From contig NZ_JASDDJ010000031.1 in assembly GCF_030407455.1 (NCBI RefSeq), positions 1 through 37,191 on the forward strand: a stretch of DNA of 37,191 nucleotides, read 5' to 3'. The DNA comes from Psychrobacter sp. 5A.1 (lineage in GTDB: Bacteria; Pseudomonadota; Gammaproteobacteria; Pseudomonadales; Moraxellaceae). The position numbers and the translations under genes are program-made. The notes below the pieces were generated by a model, which worked only from the letters and a program-made list of their open reading frames with translations, was not told the origin of the DNA and did no database searches. Positions 9,189 through 18,146 of this stretch are shown here, piece after piece (positions within the stretch are counted from its first letter, which is position 1; every line of letters begins with the position of its first letter).

Positions 9189-10373
9189 ATGAAATTGAAT
9201 AAAATTGCTCTAGCTCTTTTTGCCGTAACTGCTGCGCCATTAGCAGCTAACGCTGGCGTTACGATTAGCCCATTGTTACTAGGTTATCATTACAGCGAAA
9301 GTGCTGATGATGATCAAGCTGAACTATTAGGAAACTACGATGGTAGCGGCGATAGCTATTACAAAGAAGATGGCTTGTACACTGGTGCCGCGCTAGGTAT
9401 CGAACTTACGCCTTCTACTCAGTTCCAAGTAGAATACGGTGTGTCAGATACTGATGCTATTGATCAGAATGGTTCTGATAATTTTGATGCAGAACAAGAA
9501 ATGATTTCTGGTAACTTCTTGATCGGTACTGAAGAATTTACTGGTTACACTGATGGCGCATTTAAGCCGTATATGTTGATCGGTGCTGGCCAATCTAAGC
9601 TTGAAATTAAAGATGCCACAGGTGATAAAATTAGTGGTACTAAAGACACTATCGGTAACCTAGGTCTAGGTGCTATGTATCGCATCAACGATGCGCTAAG
9701 CCTACGTGGTGAAGCTCGTGCGATTCATAACTTTGACAACAACTGGTGGGAAGGCATGGCCTTGGCCGGTCTAGAAGTAGTATTAGGTGGCCATTTAGCA
9801 CCTACAGTAGCTGTACCACCTATGAAAGAGCCAGTAGTTGACAACACTCCAGTAGTCGTTGTTGAAGCTGATCTTGATTCTGACGGTGATGGCGTACCTG
9901 ATAGCATCGATGCATGCCCAGGCACTCCAATGAACGTTGTAGTTGATGAGCGCGGTTGCCCAGTACCAGTAGATATTACTGACGAACTAAAAATGGAACT
10001 ACGTGTATTCTTTGATAACGACAAATCAGCTATCAAAAACCAGTATAAGCCAGAAATCTCTAAAGTAGCAGAGAAAATGCGCGAGTATCCTAACTCTACA
10101 GCACGTGTAGAAGGTCATGCTTCTAAGACTGGTCCTTCAGCACGTTATAACCAACGTCTATCTGAAGCTCGTGCCGTTGCTGTTAAATCTATGCTAACTA
10201 ACGAATTCGGTATTGCTCCAAACCGTCTATCAACTGTTGGTTACGGTTATGACAACCCAATCGCATCAAACGATACTGAAGAAGGTCGTGCTATGAACCG
10301 TCGTGTTTATGCCATCATCACTGGTGACAAAACAATGACTGTAGAACAAACTAAAGATATGGTTGTTCAGTAA
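9189..10373 (+). CDS. OmpA/OprF-type outer-membrane porin
   Basis: This abundant outer-membrane protein links the membrane to peptidoglycan. A signal peptide of 22 residues ends ANA/G. Residues 23-200 form an 8-strand OmpA-type barrel. A calcium-binding TSP3-like linker with DSDGDGVPDSIDACPGTP is at about 230-247, and the OmpA C-terminal domain covers about 265-380. In that domain the usual GHTDxxG is GHASKTG, so the Asp that binds diaminopimelate in A. baumannii OmpA is Ser312, while the partner Arg328 (LSEARA) is kept. GGAGGAAG just upstream is a strong ribosome binding site. The 3' end has its own terminator, so the gene is monocistronic. Confidence 0.93.
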   Translation: MKLNKIALALFAVTAAPLAANAGVTISPLLLGYHYSESADDDQAELLGNYDGSGDSYYKEDGLYTGAALGIELTPSTQFQVEYGVSDTDAIDQNGSDNFDAEQEMISGNFLIGTEEFTGYTDGAFKPYMLIGAGQSKLEIKDATGDKISGTKDTIGNLGLGAMYRINDALSLRGEARAIHNFDNNWWEGMALAGLEVVLGGHLAPTVAVPPMKEPVVDNTPVVVVEADLDSDGDGVPDSIDACPGTPMNVVVDERGCPVPVDITDELKMELRVFFDNDKSAIKNQYKPEISKVAEKMREYPNSTARVEGHASKTGPSARYNQRLSEARAVAVKSMLTNEFGIAPNRLSTVGYGYDNPIASNDTEEGRAMNRRVYAIITGDKTMTVEQTKDMVVQ

Positions 10374-10411
10374 GCATTAATCAAATAACCGTATAGTTAA
10401 ATATACAGTTA

Positions 10412-10445
10412 CAAAAAAAGCCACCCAATGGGTGGCTTTTTTTTA
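10412..10445 (+). terminator. Terminator of the porin gene
   Basis: AAAAAAAGCCACCC, loop AAT, GGGTGGCTTTTTTTT. This is a strong GC-rich hairpin followed by T residues, about 40 bases after the stop codon. The flanking A run means it could also work on the other strand. Confidence 0.92.
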
Positions 10446-10591
10446 TTTATGTATTGAGAAAAGTGAGTTATTACATAAATTTATGAATCATTAATGTTAT
10501 ACTAGCCACCCAAACATTCTGTAAATTAACAGCATGTACATTAGCATAGCTATCTGTATGATGAATTCGTCAGCATAGATATTTGATTGTA

Positions 10592-10621
10592 TTGAACTTT
10601 TTTATTTGATAGCATTATATT
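10592..10621 (+). promoter_or_regulatory. Probable sigma70 promoter of typA
   Basis: TTGAAC (10592-10597), an 18-base spacer and TATATT (10616-10621) lie about 100 bases before the typA start codon, after the porin terminator. The rest of the 349-base gap between the porin and typA shows nothing else that I recognise. Confidence 0.6.
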
Positions 10622-10722
10622 GTGCGTCATCTTAGATTCAATATCTATCTGATTGATGATGAAAGTTTATTCAGCGGCGCTTACTGCTACTGCATTTTTT
10701 TAAGACGAAACGAGCATTTTAT

Positions 10723-12573
10723 ATGGCGAACGATATCAAACACCTGCGTAACATTGCAATTATTGCCCACGTTGACCACGGTAAAACAACTTTGGTTGAT
10801 AAGCTATTACATCAATCTGGTACTTTTGGCGATCGTGCAAACATTGCTGAACGTGCAATGGATTCAGGTGATATTGAGCAAGAACGTGGTATTACCATTC
10901 TGGCTAAAAACACAGCCATCCGCTGGACGGATCAAACTTCAGAAACTGAATACCGTATCAATATCGTTGATACCCCAGGTCACGCCGATTTTGGTGGTGA
11001 AGTTGAGCGTGTAATGTCGATGGTTGACTGCGTACTCTTGGTTGTTGATGCTGTTGATGGTCCAATGCCTCAGACTCGTTTCGTAACGCAAAAAGCATTC
11101 GAACAAGGTCTAAAGCCGATTGTTGTTATCAATAAAATTGACCGTCCTGGCTCACGCCCTGATTGGGTAATGGATCAAATATTTGATTTGTTTGATAATC
11201 TAGGTGCAAGTGACGAACAGCTTGATTTCCCAGTTGTTTATGCTTCAGCATTGAACGGTATTGCAGGTCTAGAATCTGATGACTTAGCTGATGACATGAC
11301 GCCACTGTTCAAAACTATTGTTGATGTTGTACAGCCTCCACAAGTTGATGCTGATGCGCCATTCCGTATGCAAATATCAAGCCTTGACTATAACAGCTTC
11401 GTTGGTGTTATCGGTATTGGTCGTATTCAGCGTGGTAAAGTTAAACTTAACACGCAAGTGACTGTCATTGATAAGCATGGCAAGACACGTAACGGCCGTA
11501 TCTTAAAAATCATGGGTTACCATGGTCTTGATCGTATTGATGTTGAAGATGCACAAGCAGGTGATATCGTTTGTATCACAGGTATTGATGCACTTAATAT
11601 CTCAGATACTATTTGTGATCCTAATGACGTTGAAGCATTACCAGCACTAACGGTAGATGAACCAACCGTATCTATGAACTTCCAAGTAAATAACTCACCA
11701 TTTGCTGGTCGTGATGGTAAGTTTGTGACGTCACGTAATATTCGTGAGCGTCTTGAGCGTGAGTTGATTCATAACGTTGCACTACGTGTAGAAGACACAG
11801 AATCTCCTGATAAATTTAAAGTATCAGGCCGTGGTGAGCTTCATTTATCAGTACTTATCGAAAACATGCGCCGTGAAGGTTTTGAGTTAGGTGTTTCTGG
11901 CCCAGAAGTTATCGTTAAAGAAGTTGATGGTAAGCTACAAGAGCCGTATGAAAACGTTGTCTTCGATATCGAAGATGAACATCAAGGTTCTATCATGGAG
12001 CAAATTGGTCTACGCAAAGGCGAGATGACCAATATGGAACTTGATGGTAAAGGCCGTATGCGCATTGAAGCGACTATGCCAGCCCGTGGTTTGATTGGTT
12101 TCCGCTCTGAATTCTTGACCTTAACATCAGGTTCTGGAATCATGACGTCAAGCTTCTCACATTATGGCCCGCAAAAAATCGGTGATGTTGGTGCTCGCTC
12201 TAATGGTGTATTGGTTTCTATGGCAAACGGTACCTGCCTAGGCTTCGCACTATTCAACTTACAAAAACGTGGTAAGTTGTTCGCTGAGCCACAGCTTGAA
12301 GTTTACGAAGGTATGATTGTTGGTCTTAACTCTCGTAACGATGATATGACGGTTAACCCAACGACTGCTAAGCAGCTAACCAACGTACGTGCTAGTGGTA
12401 CTGATGAAGCATTGACGTTGACGCCAGCAGTGAAGTTTACGCTAGAGCAAGCACTTGAATTTATTCAAGATGATGAGCTGGTTGAAGTAACACCGAAAGC
12501 TATTCGTATTCGTAAGCGTTATTTGACTGAAAGTGAGCGTAAGCGTCATGGTCGCGGTAAAAAAGGTGCTTAA
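10723..12573 (+). CDS. typA: Ribosome-binding GTPase TypA/BipA
   Basis: TypA (BipA) is a translational GTPase that binds ribosomes and helps 50S assembly and growth under cold and stress. The P-loop AHVDHGKTT is at residues 15-23, the switch region contains [13 protein letters not shown]3 is DTPGH near 86 and G4 is NKID near 139. Domains II, III and V follow, and the TypA-specific C-terminal domain contains [10 protein letters not shown] and ends in basic residues (KRHGRGKKG). The length of 616 residues is typical. The ribosome binding site is weak. It stands alone between two terminators. Confidence 0.98.
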   Translation: MANDIKHLRNIAIIAHVDHGKTTLVDKLLHQSGTFGDRANIAERAMDSGDIEQERGITILAKNTAIRWTDQTSETEYRINIVDTPGHADFGGEVERVMSMVDCVLLVVDAVDGPMPQTRFVTQKAFEQGLKPIVVINKIDRPGSRPDWVMDQIFDLFDNLGASDEQLDFPVVYASALNGIAGLESDDLADDMTPLFKTIVDVVQPPQVDADAPFRMQISSLDYNSFVGVIGIGRIQRGKVKLNTQVTVIDKHGKTRNGRILKIMGYHGLDRIDVEDAQAGDIVCITGIDALNISDTICDPNDVEALPALTVDEPTVSMNFQVNNSPFAGRDGKFVTSRNIRERLERELIHNVALRVEDTESPDKFKVSGRGELHLSVLIENMRREGFELGVSGPEVIVKEVDGKLQEPYENVVFDIEDEHQGSIMEQIGLRKGEMTNMELDGKGRMRIEATMPARGLIGFRSEFLTLTSGSGIMTSSFSHYGPQKIGDVGARSNGVLVSMANGTCLGFALFNLQKRGKLFAEPQLEVYEGMIVGLNSRNDDMTVNPTTAKQLTNVRASGTDEALTLTPAVKFTLEQALEFIQDDELVEVTPKAIRIRKRYLTESERKRHGRGKKGA

Positions 12574-12671
12574 TATCAATAAATGAGTTACTTGGTAATT
12601 CATATCATTGATGTTTGACACTAGCGCTCAATGTTAGTCATTTTGACTGGCATTGAAGCAATTAAAAAATT

Positions 12672-12720
12672 AGCAGTATAAAGTGAGCTATTAGTGGTTC
12701 ATTTTATGCTGCTTTTTTTT
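12672..12720 (+). terminator. typA terminator
   Basis: AGCAGTATAAAGTGA (12672-12686) pairs with TCATTTTATGCTGCT (12699-12713) over 15 positions including two G-T pairs, and eight T follow. The TATAAA inside the stem is part of this hairpin and should not be read as a promoter for mscL. Confidence 0.92.
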
Positions 12721-12852
12721 GTATGGTAATCTTGGAAGAATAGAGACAGAATAACTGGTAGTGGTGTGTTTAATTATTACCATTAAAGCCATTTTTGGCG
12801 TTAACTATGTAGATATTTATCTGTTCATAGATAATATCTTGAGGAAAAAACA

Positions 12853-13305
12853 ATGAGTATGGTTTCGGAGTTTAAAGAGTTTGCTTTAAAGGGTAATGTC
12901 ATGGACTTGGCAGTCGGTGTCATCATCGGCGGGGCTTTTGCTACCATCACAAAATCCTTGGTAGATGATATTATCATGCCGGTTGTGGCTTTTATTTTTG
13001 GCGGCGAGATCAACTTTAAGAATATGTTCTTAGTCTTAGGGGATGCCCCTGAAGGTGTTGCCATGACTTATGATACACTCAAGGAAGCGGGTGTTCCTGT
13101 ATTGGCATACGGCAGTTTCATCACTGTACTCATTAACTTTCTAATCTTAGCTTTCATTATTTTTATGATGGTTAGAGGGGTAAATAAAATGCGTCGTGCT
13201 GATGAGGTAGAGGAAGTTGTAGAAGAAGCAGTAGAGCCATCAGAAGAAGTACAATTACTGCGTGAAATCAGTGCCAAATTAAGCAATACTAATATGACAA
13301 AATAA
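12853..13305 (+). CDS. mscL: Large-conductance mechanosensitive channel
   Basis: MscL is a pentameric inner-membrane channel that opens under membrane tension to release solutes during hypo-osmotic shock. The N-terminal amphipathic helix [17 protein letters not shown] leads into the pore-lining TM1 (about residues 16-45). TM2 covers about 80-102 ([20 protein letters not shown]). The C-terminal helix is acidic and ends with [13 protein letters not shown], typical of the family. Length is 150 residues. TTGAGGA 6-7 bases upstream is a good ribosome binding site. The gene is flanked by terminators and is probably its own transcription unit. Confidence 0.97.
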   Translation: MSMVSEFKEFALKGNVMDLAVGVIIGGAFATITKSLVDDIIMPVVAFIFGGEINFKNMFLVLGDAPEGVAMTYDTLKEAGVPVLAYGSFITVLINFLILAFIIFMMVRGVNKMRRADEVEEVVEEAVEPSEEVQLLREISAKLSNTNMTK

Positions 13306-13327
13306 AACTATACAGTTTGTATGGTAA

Positions 13328-13361
13328 TAAAAAAGGCTAACGATGACGTTAGCCTTTTTTA
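13328..13361. terminator. Bidirectional terminator between mscL and the unknown exported gene
   Basis: AAAAAAGGCTAACG, loop ATGA, CGTTAGCCTTTTTT. The stem is flanked by A on the left and T on the right, so it can stop both mscL transcripts and those coming from the opposite strand gene that ends at 13425. Confidence 0.9.
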
Positions 13362-13424
13362 GTGTCGGTGTAATGACAGTCATCTGCGATATATATAGTT
13401 TATATGTGTCATAAAAACAACTGC

Positions 13425-13865
13425 TTATGGAGAAACTACCACATAATCATTGGTGTTAATCAAAATTTCTGATGGTTGGTCGACGACGATACGTACTACA
13501 TTATCATTAGTCACTTGTGATTTATAATAATTATCTTCAGCAACAGTACAACCTAAGCAACGGCCCATCGCATCCCATGGCTCTACAAACAGCTTTTGCT
13601 GTGCTTGATCTGCATTACCACCGACGAGTGAGAAGGGCAGGCTGACGATATAAGCTGCAGTACCAGCGACAGCATTAACGAGCTGCAGTGGTTTTCCGAC
13701 AACTGTGTCAATTACCATTGTTTCGTATGAAGGCCCAAAGTCAGTTTCATCGATTTCTATAGCCGCAAAGGTAGGCTGCATGCTAGCCGCCATTAGACCT
13801 AAAGTTGCAAATACAGTAAAAAATTTCTGCTGAACTGTGCGTTTGGTTTTGGTTTTAACAGTCAT
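13425..13865 (-). CDS. Exported protein of unknown function with a C-x-x-C motif
   Basis: The 146-residue product has a basic N-terminus, a hydrophobic stretch and a likely signal peptidase I site after TFA (about residue 34). The mature part contains a hydrophobic Gly/Ala-rich section (LVNAVAGTAAYIVSLPFSLVGG), then FVEPWDAMGRCLGC with two Cys in C-x-x-C spacing. The pattern of LPFS, GGN and a downstream Pro/Trp resembles a small family of exported proteins seen in Acinetobacter and Pseudomonas, but I know no function for it. AGGATAT before the ATG is a good ribosome binding site. It lies downstream of mutM but about 300 bases away. Confidence 0.8.
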   Translation of the reverse strand: MTVKTKTKRTVQQKFFTVFATLGLMAASMQPTFAAIEIDETDFGPSYETMVIDTVVGKPLQLVNAVAGTAAYIVSLPFSLVGGNADQAQQKLFVEPWDAMGRCLGCTVAEDNYYKSQVTNDNVVRIVVDQPSEILINTNDYVVVSP

Positions 13866-14041
13866 AACGATATCCTAAAACTCATAATTAGTATGATTAA
13901 TGGCTGCTGCTGTCTCCACACAGGAATATTGCGGCAACGATAAGTAGGCTAAATATTACAGAAAAATAAAGGGTGCGCACTATTTATGTAAACGCTAGCA
14001 CTATTAAAGCAAGATGTGCGTTAATAAGCAACAAAAATGAG

Positions 14042-14059
14042 CGTAATGTATGCATTACG
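14042..14059 (-). terminator. Possible weak terminator downstream of mutM
   Basis: CGTAATG, loop of 4, CATTACG form a perfect 7-base stem about 105 bases past the mutM stop. On the - strand it is followed by CTCATTTTTG, a modest T run. It may equally be just a palindrome. Confidence 0.4.
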
Positions 14060-14123
14060 ACGAAAAAAATACGATATTTAACCTAAGTATTTCAAAATAG
14101 CCTCAAGTATCGCTGATACTTTA

Positions 14124-14166
14124 AGACTACTAAGTGTATAAATGCACTAATTGATGACACACCTTA
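14124..14166. repeat. End of a small dispersed repeat (MITE-like), copy 1
   Basis: These 43 bases match 26930-26972 closely: both read roughly TTAAGRCYACTAARTGTATMAATG and then a shared CTAATTGATGACAC before CRCCYTA, where R, Y and M mark differing bases. The outer tip TAAGGTGTGTCATCA (read on the - strand) coincides with the mutM stop codon at 14164-14166. I could not find a matching left end, so this seems to be a partial copy. Confidence 0.6.
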
Positions 14167-15105
14167 ATTTATTGGTTGACAGCGAGGGCAGTAAACACTG
14201 GCTCTACCGTTGAGTTTGATGTTCTCAAGTGTCGTATTACAGTGTGGGCAGCTTTCTCCTTGCCTACCGTATACGTTTAGAGTTTGTTGAAAATAACCAG
14301 TCTGACCACTTGCTACTGTGAAATCTCGCAGCGTTGAGCCGCCTAACTTAATGGCTTTTTGCAATATATCTTTTATATGATCAACTAGAACGACAATCTG
14401 ATCATAGGTGAGTTGATGGGCTGGAGTGGCAGGATGAATAGCCGATAGATACAGGCTCTCAGTCGCATATATGTTACCAACCCCAACGACGATCTCTTGC
14501 TCCATGATGACAGATTTAATAGCTCGCGCGATGGGTTTTTGCCGCTTATTCGTTTTGGTGTTGTCAGGTAACGTACGATCACTATTTGTACCAGCTAAGT
14601 CTAAACGTTGGATCAAACCGTATAGATAGTCTGCGGTAAAATCCTCCGAGAGTGGTTCAGGGCCTAAGTGGTCTAATAACTTATTACCATAATCCTCATG
14701 CCATAATACCGACCCGAAACGTCTTGGATCATAGTAATGTAGCTGAGATTTCGTGTCATCAGTATGATTAAAGACCATGACTAAATGATCATGTTTACGC
14801 TTATCAGTACCAAAACTGTGCTGCTGTAAGCTACCTGACATTCCCAAATGAATCAACAGCTGACGCGGCGCTACCGTGTTGGTCACAGCGGTCATCGTTT
14901 GATTGGAGATGAGAGGTAAAAAGTTCAGTATCAAATACTTTGCTCGACGCTCGACGCTATCCAATGTGTAGTCAACCAGACGATCTAAGTCTTCTGGCAT
15001 CATCCAGCGTAACTTTGGTTGAAAGATTTTTACATCGATTACCTGTTGCCCCAATAATGGAGCAAGGCTGGTTTTGGTGGTTTCTACTTCAGGCAATTCA
15101 GGCAT
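14164..15105 (-). CDS. mutM: Formamidopyrimidine-DNA glycosylase (Fpg)
   Basis: MutM removes 8-oxoguanine and formamidopyrimidines from DNA and cleaves the abasic site (base excision repair). After Met removal the catalytic Pro is at the N-terminus in MPELPEVETT, followed by the conserved Glu. The lesion-recognition helix-two-turn-helix region lies around EQEIVVGVGNIYATESLY. The C-terminal zinc finger has four Cys (CPHC near 288 and CPRC near 306). The 313-residue length is slightly above the usual 270-290 because of an insert around residues 65-75 and another near 165-180. The stop codon overlaps the tip of a dispersed repeat. Confidence 0.97.
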   Translation of the reverse strand: MPELPEVETTKTSLAPLLGQQVIDVKIFQPKLRWMMPEDLDRLVDYTLDSVERRAKYLILNFLPLISNQTMTAVTNTVAPRQLLIHLGMSGSLQQHSFGTDKRKHDHLVMVFNHTDDTKSQLHYYDPRRFGSVLWHEDYGNKLLDHLGPEPLSEDFTADYLYGLIQRLDLAGTNSDRTLPDNTKTNKRQKPIARAIKSVIMEQEIVVGVGNIYATESLYLSAIHPATPAHQLTYDQIVVLVDHIKDILQKAIKLGGSTLRDFTVASGQTGYFQQTLNVYGRQGESCPHCNTTLENIKLNGRASVYCPRCQPIN

Positions 15106-15167
15106 AGTATTTTTGTGGCAACGCTATTATAGGATGAATGATTCTTAACTTTAACTTGGGATGTTAT

Positions 15168-17705
15168 TTAAGCGACAGCACGACGGGCATGTAAGATACC
15201 ATGCTGCTGTTCTAGTTTTGCCAATAGCTTAGACAAATGTGCCAACCCCGAAACTTCAATGTGGAACTTTAAAAAAGCAATGTTGTCGTCATTGCTTAGC
15301 GTTTCAACTTGGCGAATATTGACGTTTTCTTTGTCAATGATTTGCGTCAAATCACGCAGTAAACCGCGTCTATCATAGGCTTCGACATGAATATCAACAG
15401 GTTGATAACGCCCAGACTGTACTTGCCAAGCGGCTTCTATTTTGCGCTCAGGCTCACGCTCGACCAGACGTAAATACTCAGGGCAACCACGATTGTGAAC
15501 ACTGACGCCACGCGATAAAGTGATGTAGCCAGCAATGGGCTCGCCATGCACAGGGTGACAACAGCCTGCCAAATTGATTTCGATATTATCCAAACCATCG
15601 ATACGGATTTTGTAGGCATCGAGCTTACCCGCATCTCTATTATCTACATTGTGCGCGAAGTTTTCTGGCGGTATTTCGGGCTCTAGATGCAGCTGACGAG
15701 ATATATGGCTGGTCAGCTGATTGAGACCAATGTCGCCTGTAACCAAACCAACAATAATATCATCGGTCGTATTGACATGAAAATGCTGAATATAGTCGTT
15801 TAGATCAATACTGTTGGGATGGACAGATAGGCGCTCCAGCTCTTTGCTGAGCATTTGGCGACCTATTTCAATATTCTTATCACGATCTTGTTTGTTGAAC
15901 CATTGACGCAGTTTTGAACGGGCACGATTGGTATGGATGTAACCTAATGACGCCACCAACCAATCACGATTAGGCTCACGCGATGCCTTAGTGATGATCT
16001 CAACTTGTTCACCTGTTTTAAGCTGATAAGTCAGTGGTACATAGCGCTGATTGACGCGAGCCGCTTGCGCGCGATTACCAACTTGAGTATGCACATAGTA
16101 AGCAAAATCGAGAACGGTCGCGCCTTTTGGCAGTTCGGTAATATCGCCGTCACGGCTAAAGATATAGATACGTTCCAGCTCATCAAAATCAACGAGTTGC
16201 TCTTCTTCATCAAACTCTATGTCGTCTATCTCTTCGCCCGCCAAAACAGATGAGCGTGGTTGATTGCGAGTTTCATTATTGATAGATAGTAACTGGCGTA
16301 ATGAGCTGATTCTTTGATTCAGATAATTGTCTTTCTTGTTCTTTAGACCTTCTTTGTAATTGACATGCGCACACATGCCAAGTTCGGCCTCAAAATGCAT
16401 TTCATGAGTACGAATCTGAACTTCCAGTGATTTGTTTTCAGCAATGACGGCAGTATGTAGCGAGCGATAACCATTAGACTTAGGATTGGTAATATAATCG
16501 TCAAACTGCTCAGGAATATAACGCCACAAGCCATGTACTAGGCCTAGGACGTGATAACAGTCAGAGGGGCTATTGACCAAGACGCGCAATGCCCGAATGT
16601 CATAAAGCTGATCGAATGATAAGCCTTTGAGCTTCATTTTTCGATAAATGGAATAGATATGTTTGACGCGCCCAGATACCTCACCTTCGATACTGGCATC
16701 CGCTAATGATTCATTCAATTTGTCTTGTACGCGCTGAATATAGGACTCACGTTCGCTACGTTTTTCTGACAGTAGCTTGGCAATTTCTTTGTAGCGTTCA
16801 GGCGCCAGATAACGAAACGCCAGATCTTCGAGTTCCCATTTAAGCTGGGCGATACCTAAGCGATGGGCTAATGGGGCATAAATAGTCATGACTTCACGTG
16901 CGACACGACTTTGACGCTCTTGATTAGAAAAAGTCAATTCACGCATGGCAAAAGTACGTTCAGCCAACTTGATGAGTACCACGCGCACATCATTGGTAAC
17001 AGAGATGAGCATACTATAAATATTTGATAGCTGATCACGCTGATTATTGACGAAATGGTCTTCTAAGCGTTTGTTACTCTCGATAATCTCTGACAGCTTA
17101 CCCATCGCAAGGGTGTCTTTAACAAGCGTCAAAATATCTGAACCAAAGTTTTTTTCAATCTCAGCGAGACTGATGATTGATTTACGCGCACTGCGGTATA
17201 ACATGGCAGCCACAAGCGCATCTTCATCTTGATAAAGATAAGTCAGGATATCTGTCATCCCAATGCCCGTGACATAAGCACCTGAGCGTTCAGATTCGCT
17301 GGTGTTCATATGACGGCGGATAAATTCACAGGCTGCACTAAGGTTGGGTACTGATGCTTGACCGATACGCTTGGCCACATTATCTAGCCAAGTAGGCACA
17401 TCGATGTTGGCTTGATCTAAGTCAACCGCTTCAAGCTCTTCGGTGGATAGCACACTGGTATCGCTCAAATATTCGTCTTCAATTTGAGGGTCATGTACAT
17501 GATAGGTGTGTGCGGCTGAGCGATCAAAAGTGGTGTGTAGCTTATGAGTTGCCAACTGGTATTTGATGTCGAGGGGAATTTGGGCATAGCTGTTGGCAGA
17601 CTGGTGAGAGCGTTGGCTCGCCACCAGTTGCGCCGCCAGTGTTGCACTATCGGCCTGCGTGGTCTGTCCATCCACCAGCGGTAATCCTTCACGAATTTTT
17701 ACCAT
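15168..17705 (-). CDS. relA: (p)ppGpp synthetase RelA
   Basis: RelA senses uncharged tRNA on stalled ribosomes and makes the alarmone (p)ppGpp. The N-terminal hydrolase-like domain (about 100-290) lacks the catalytic HD pair: the helix reads ALVAAMLYRSARKS, as expected for a synthetase-only enzyme. The synthetase domain (about 340-460) has GRVKHIYSIYRKM, YDIRALRVLV and NGYRSLHTAV. The RelA-type EXDD motif appears as QFDD at 400-403, rather than the RXKD of SpoT. A TGS domain begins near 515, a Cys-containing middle domain contains GCCHPVHGE, and an ACT domain ends the protein. GAGGAG precedes the ATG. Length is 845 residues. The long N-terminal region of about 100 residues is rich in Ser and Gln. 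Confidence 0.96.
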   Translation of the reverse strand: MVKIREGLPLVDGQTTQADSATLAAQLVASQRSHQSANSYAQIPLDIKYQLATHKLHTTFDRSAAHTYHVHDPQIEDEYLSDTSVLSTEELEAVDLDQANIDVPTWLDNVAKRIGQASVPNLSAACEFIRRHMNTSESERSGAYVTGIGMTDILTYLYQDEDALVAAMLYRSARKSIISLAEIEKNFGSDILTLVKDTLAMGKLSEIIESNKRLEDHFVNNQRDQLSNIYSMLISVTNDVRVVLIKLAERTFAMRELTFSNQERQSRVAREVMTIYAPLAHRLGIAQLKWELEDLAFRYLAPERYKEIAKLLSEKRSERESYIQRVQDKLNESLADASIEGEVSGRVKHIYSIYRKMKLKGLSFDQLYDIRALRVLVNSPSDCYHVLGLVHGLWRYIPEQFDDYITNPKSNGYRSLHTAVIAENKSLEVQIRTHEMHFEAELGMCAHVNYKEGLKNKKDNYLNQRISSLRQLLSINNETRNQPRSSVLAGEEIDDIEFDEEEQLVDFDELERIYIFSRDGDITELPKGATVLDFAYYVHTQVGNRAQAARVNQRYVPLTYQLKTGEQVEIITKASREPNRDWLVASLGYIHTNRARSKLRQWFNKQDRDKNIEIGRQMLSKELERLSVHPNSIDLNDYIQHFHVNTTDDIIVGLVTGDIGLNQLTSHISRQLHLEPEIPPENFAHNVDNRDAGKLDAYKIRIDGLDNIEINLAGCCHPVHGEPIAGYITLSRGVSVHNRGCPEYLRLVEREPERKIEAAWQVQSGRYQPVDIHVEAYDRRGLLRDLTQIIDKENVNIRQVETLSNDDNIAFLKFHIEVSGLAHLSKLLAKLEQQHGILHARRAVA

Positions 17706-17806
17706 AGCCGACTCCTCTTAGCTATTTTGAATTGATTATAACCTCATTTACTATGCACACACTCTGAATTGACGATTCATAAAGTGTCAGCTATAAACCA
17801 ATACAA

Positions 17807-17831
17807 CTGCTAAAAATATTATTTTTAGCAG
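17807..17831. repeat. Perfect palindrome about 100 bases upstream of relA
   Basis: CTGCTAAAAAT, three bases, ATTTTTAGCAG: an 11-base stem with no mismatch. Its position upstream of the relA start would suit an operator or a leader hairpin. No protein family with this site is known to me. Confidence 0.6.
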
Positions 17832-18086
17832 CCATAAAATGCGCGTAAAATATATAAAGCTATGAGTACAAATGCTCGCTATGTAACGATTAATAACATA
17901 GAAAGATTGTTTACTATTATCTCATTTTAAAGCGACAAATCAAGCAAGCCTCTGTAATGGCTGTGGTCAATTACGTCAAATAATGGCGACTTGTTAGTAC
18001 AAAATTATTAAAGTTTTGAGTGATCACATGTCGTTATTACGACGTTGTAATAACGCTTAATTGTCTCTTTAATAGAGTTTACATAT

Positions 18087-18138
18087 TAGGGCATGTCCTC
18101 ATTTTAAAAACGGTGATGAAAATGAGGACACAGCCCAG
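18087..18138. repeat. 52-base palindromic MITE-like element
   Basis: TAGGGCATGTCCTCATTTT on the left is mirrored by AAAATGAGGACACAGCCCAG on the right, with about 12 bases between. The tips match the ends of the larger element at 28729-28892 (TAGGG..TGTCCTCATTT). It lies 9 bases beyond the rlmD stop codon and may act as a 3' hairpin for that mRNA. Confidence 0.65.
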
Positions 18139-18146
18139 TCATAAAA

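Larger units (their letters stand above)
17706..18146. other. Intergenic region between rlmD and relA with three palindromes
   Basis: No gene is visible in these 441 bases. Three strong inverted repeats stand out: CTGCTAAAAAT/ATTTTTAGCAG at 17807-17831 (11-base stem, 3-base loop), CGTTATTAC/GTAATAACG at 18032-18055, and a GTGTCCTCATTTT palindrome at 18087-18138. None is followed by a proper T run on the - strand, so they do not look like simple terminators. The relA promoter must be in here, near 17706-17800. Confidence 0.6.

Noticed and set aside
10622..11014. 130-codon + strand frame overlapping the start of typA
   Set aside because: It is another frame of typA, which has a clear protein family match; the frame starts at a GTG with no ribosome binding site.
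12672..12688. TTGAAG..TATAAA as an mscL promoter
   Set aside because: TATAAA is part of the stem of the typA terminator, which explains the sequence better.
15168..17705. Possibility that this gene is spoT rather than relA
   Set aside because: The hydrolase HD pair is missing and the synthetase has the acidic QFDD motif of RelA rather than RXKD of SpoT.
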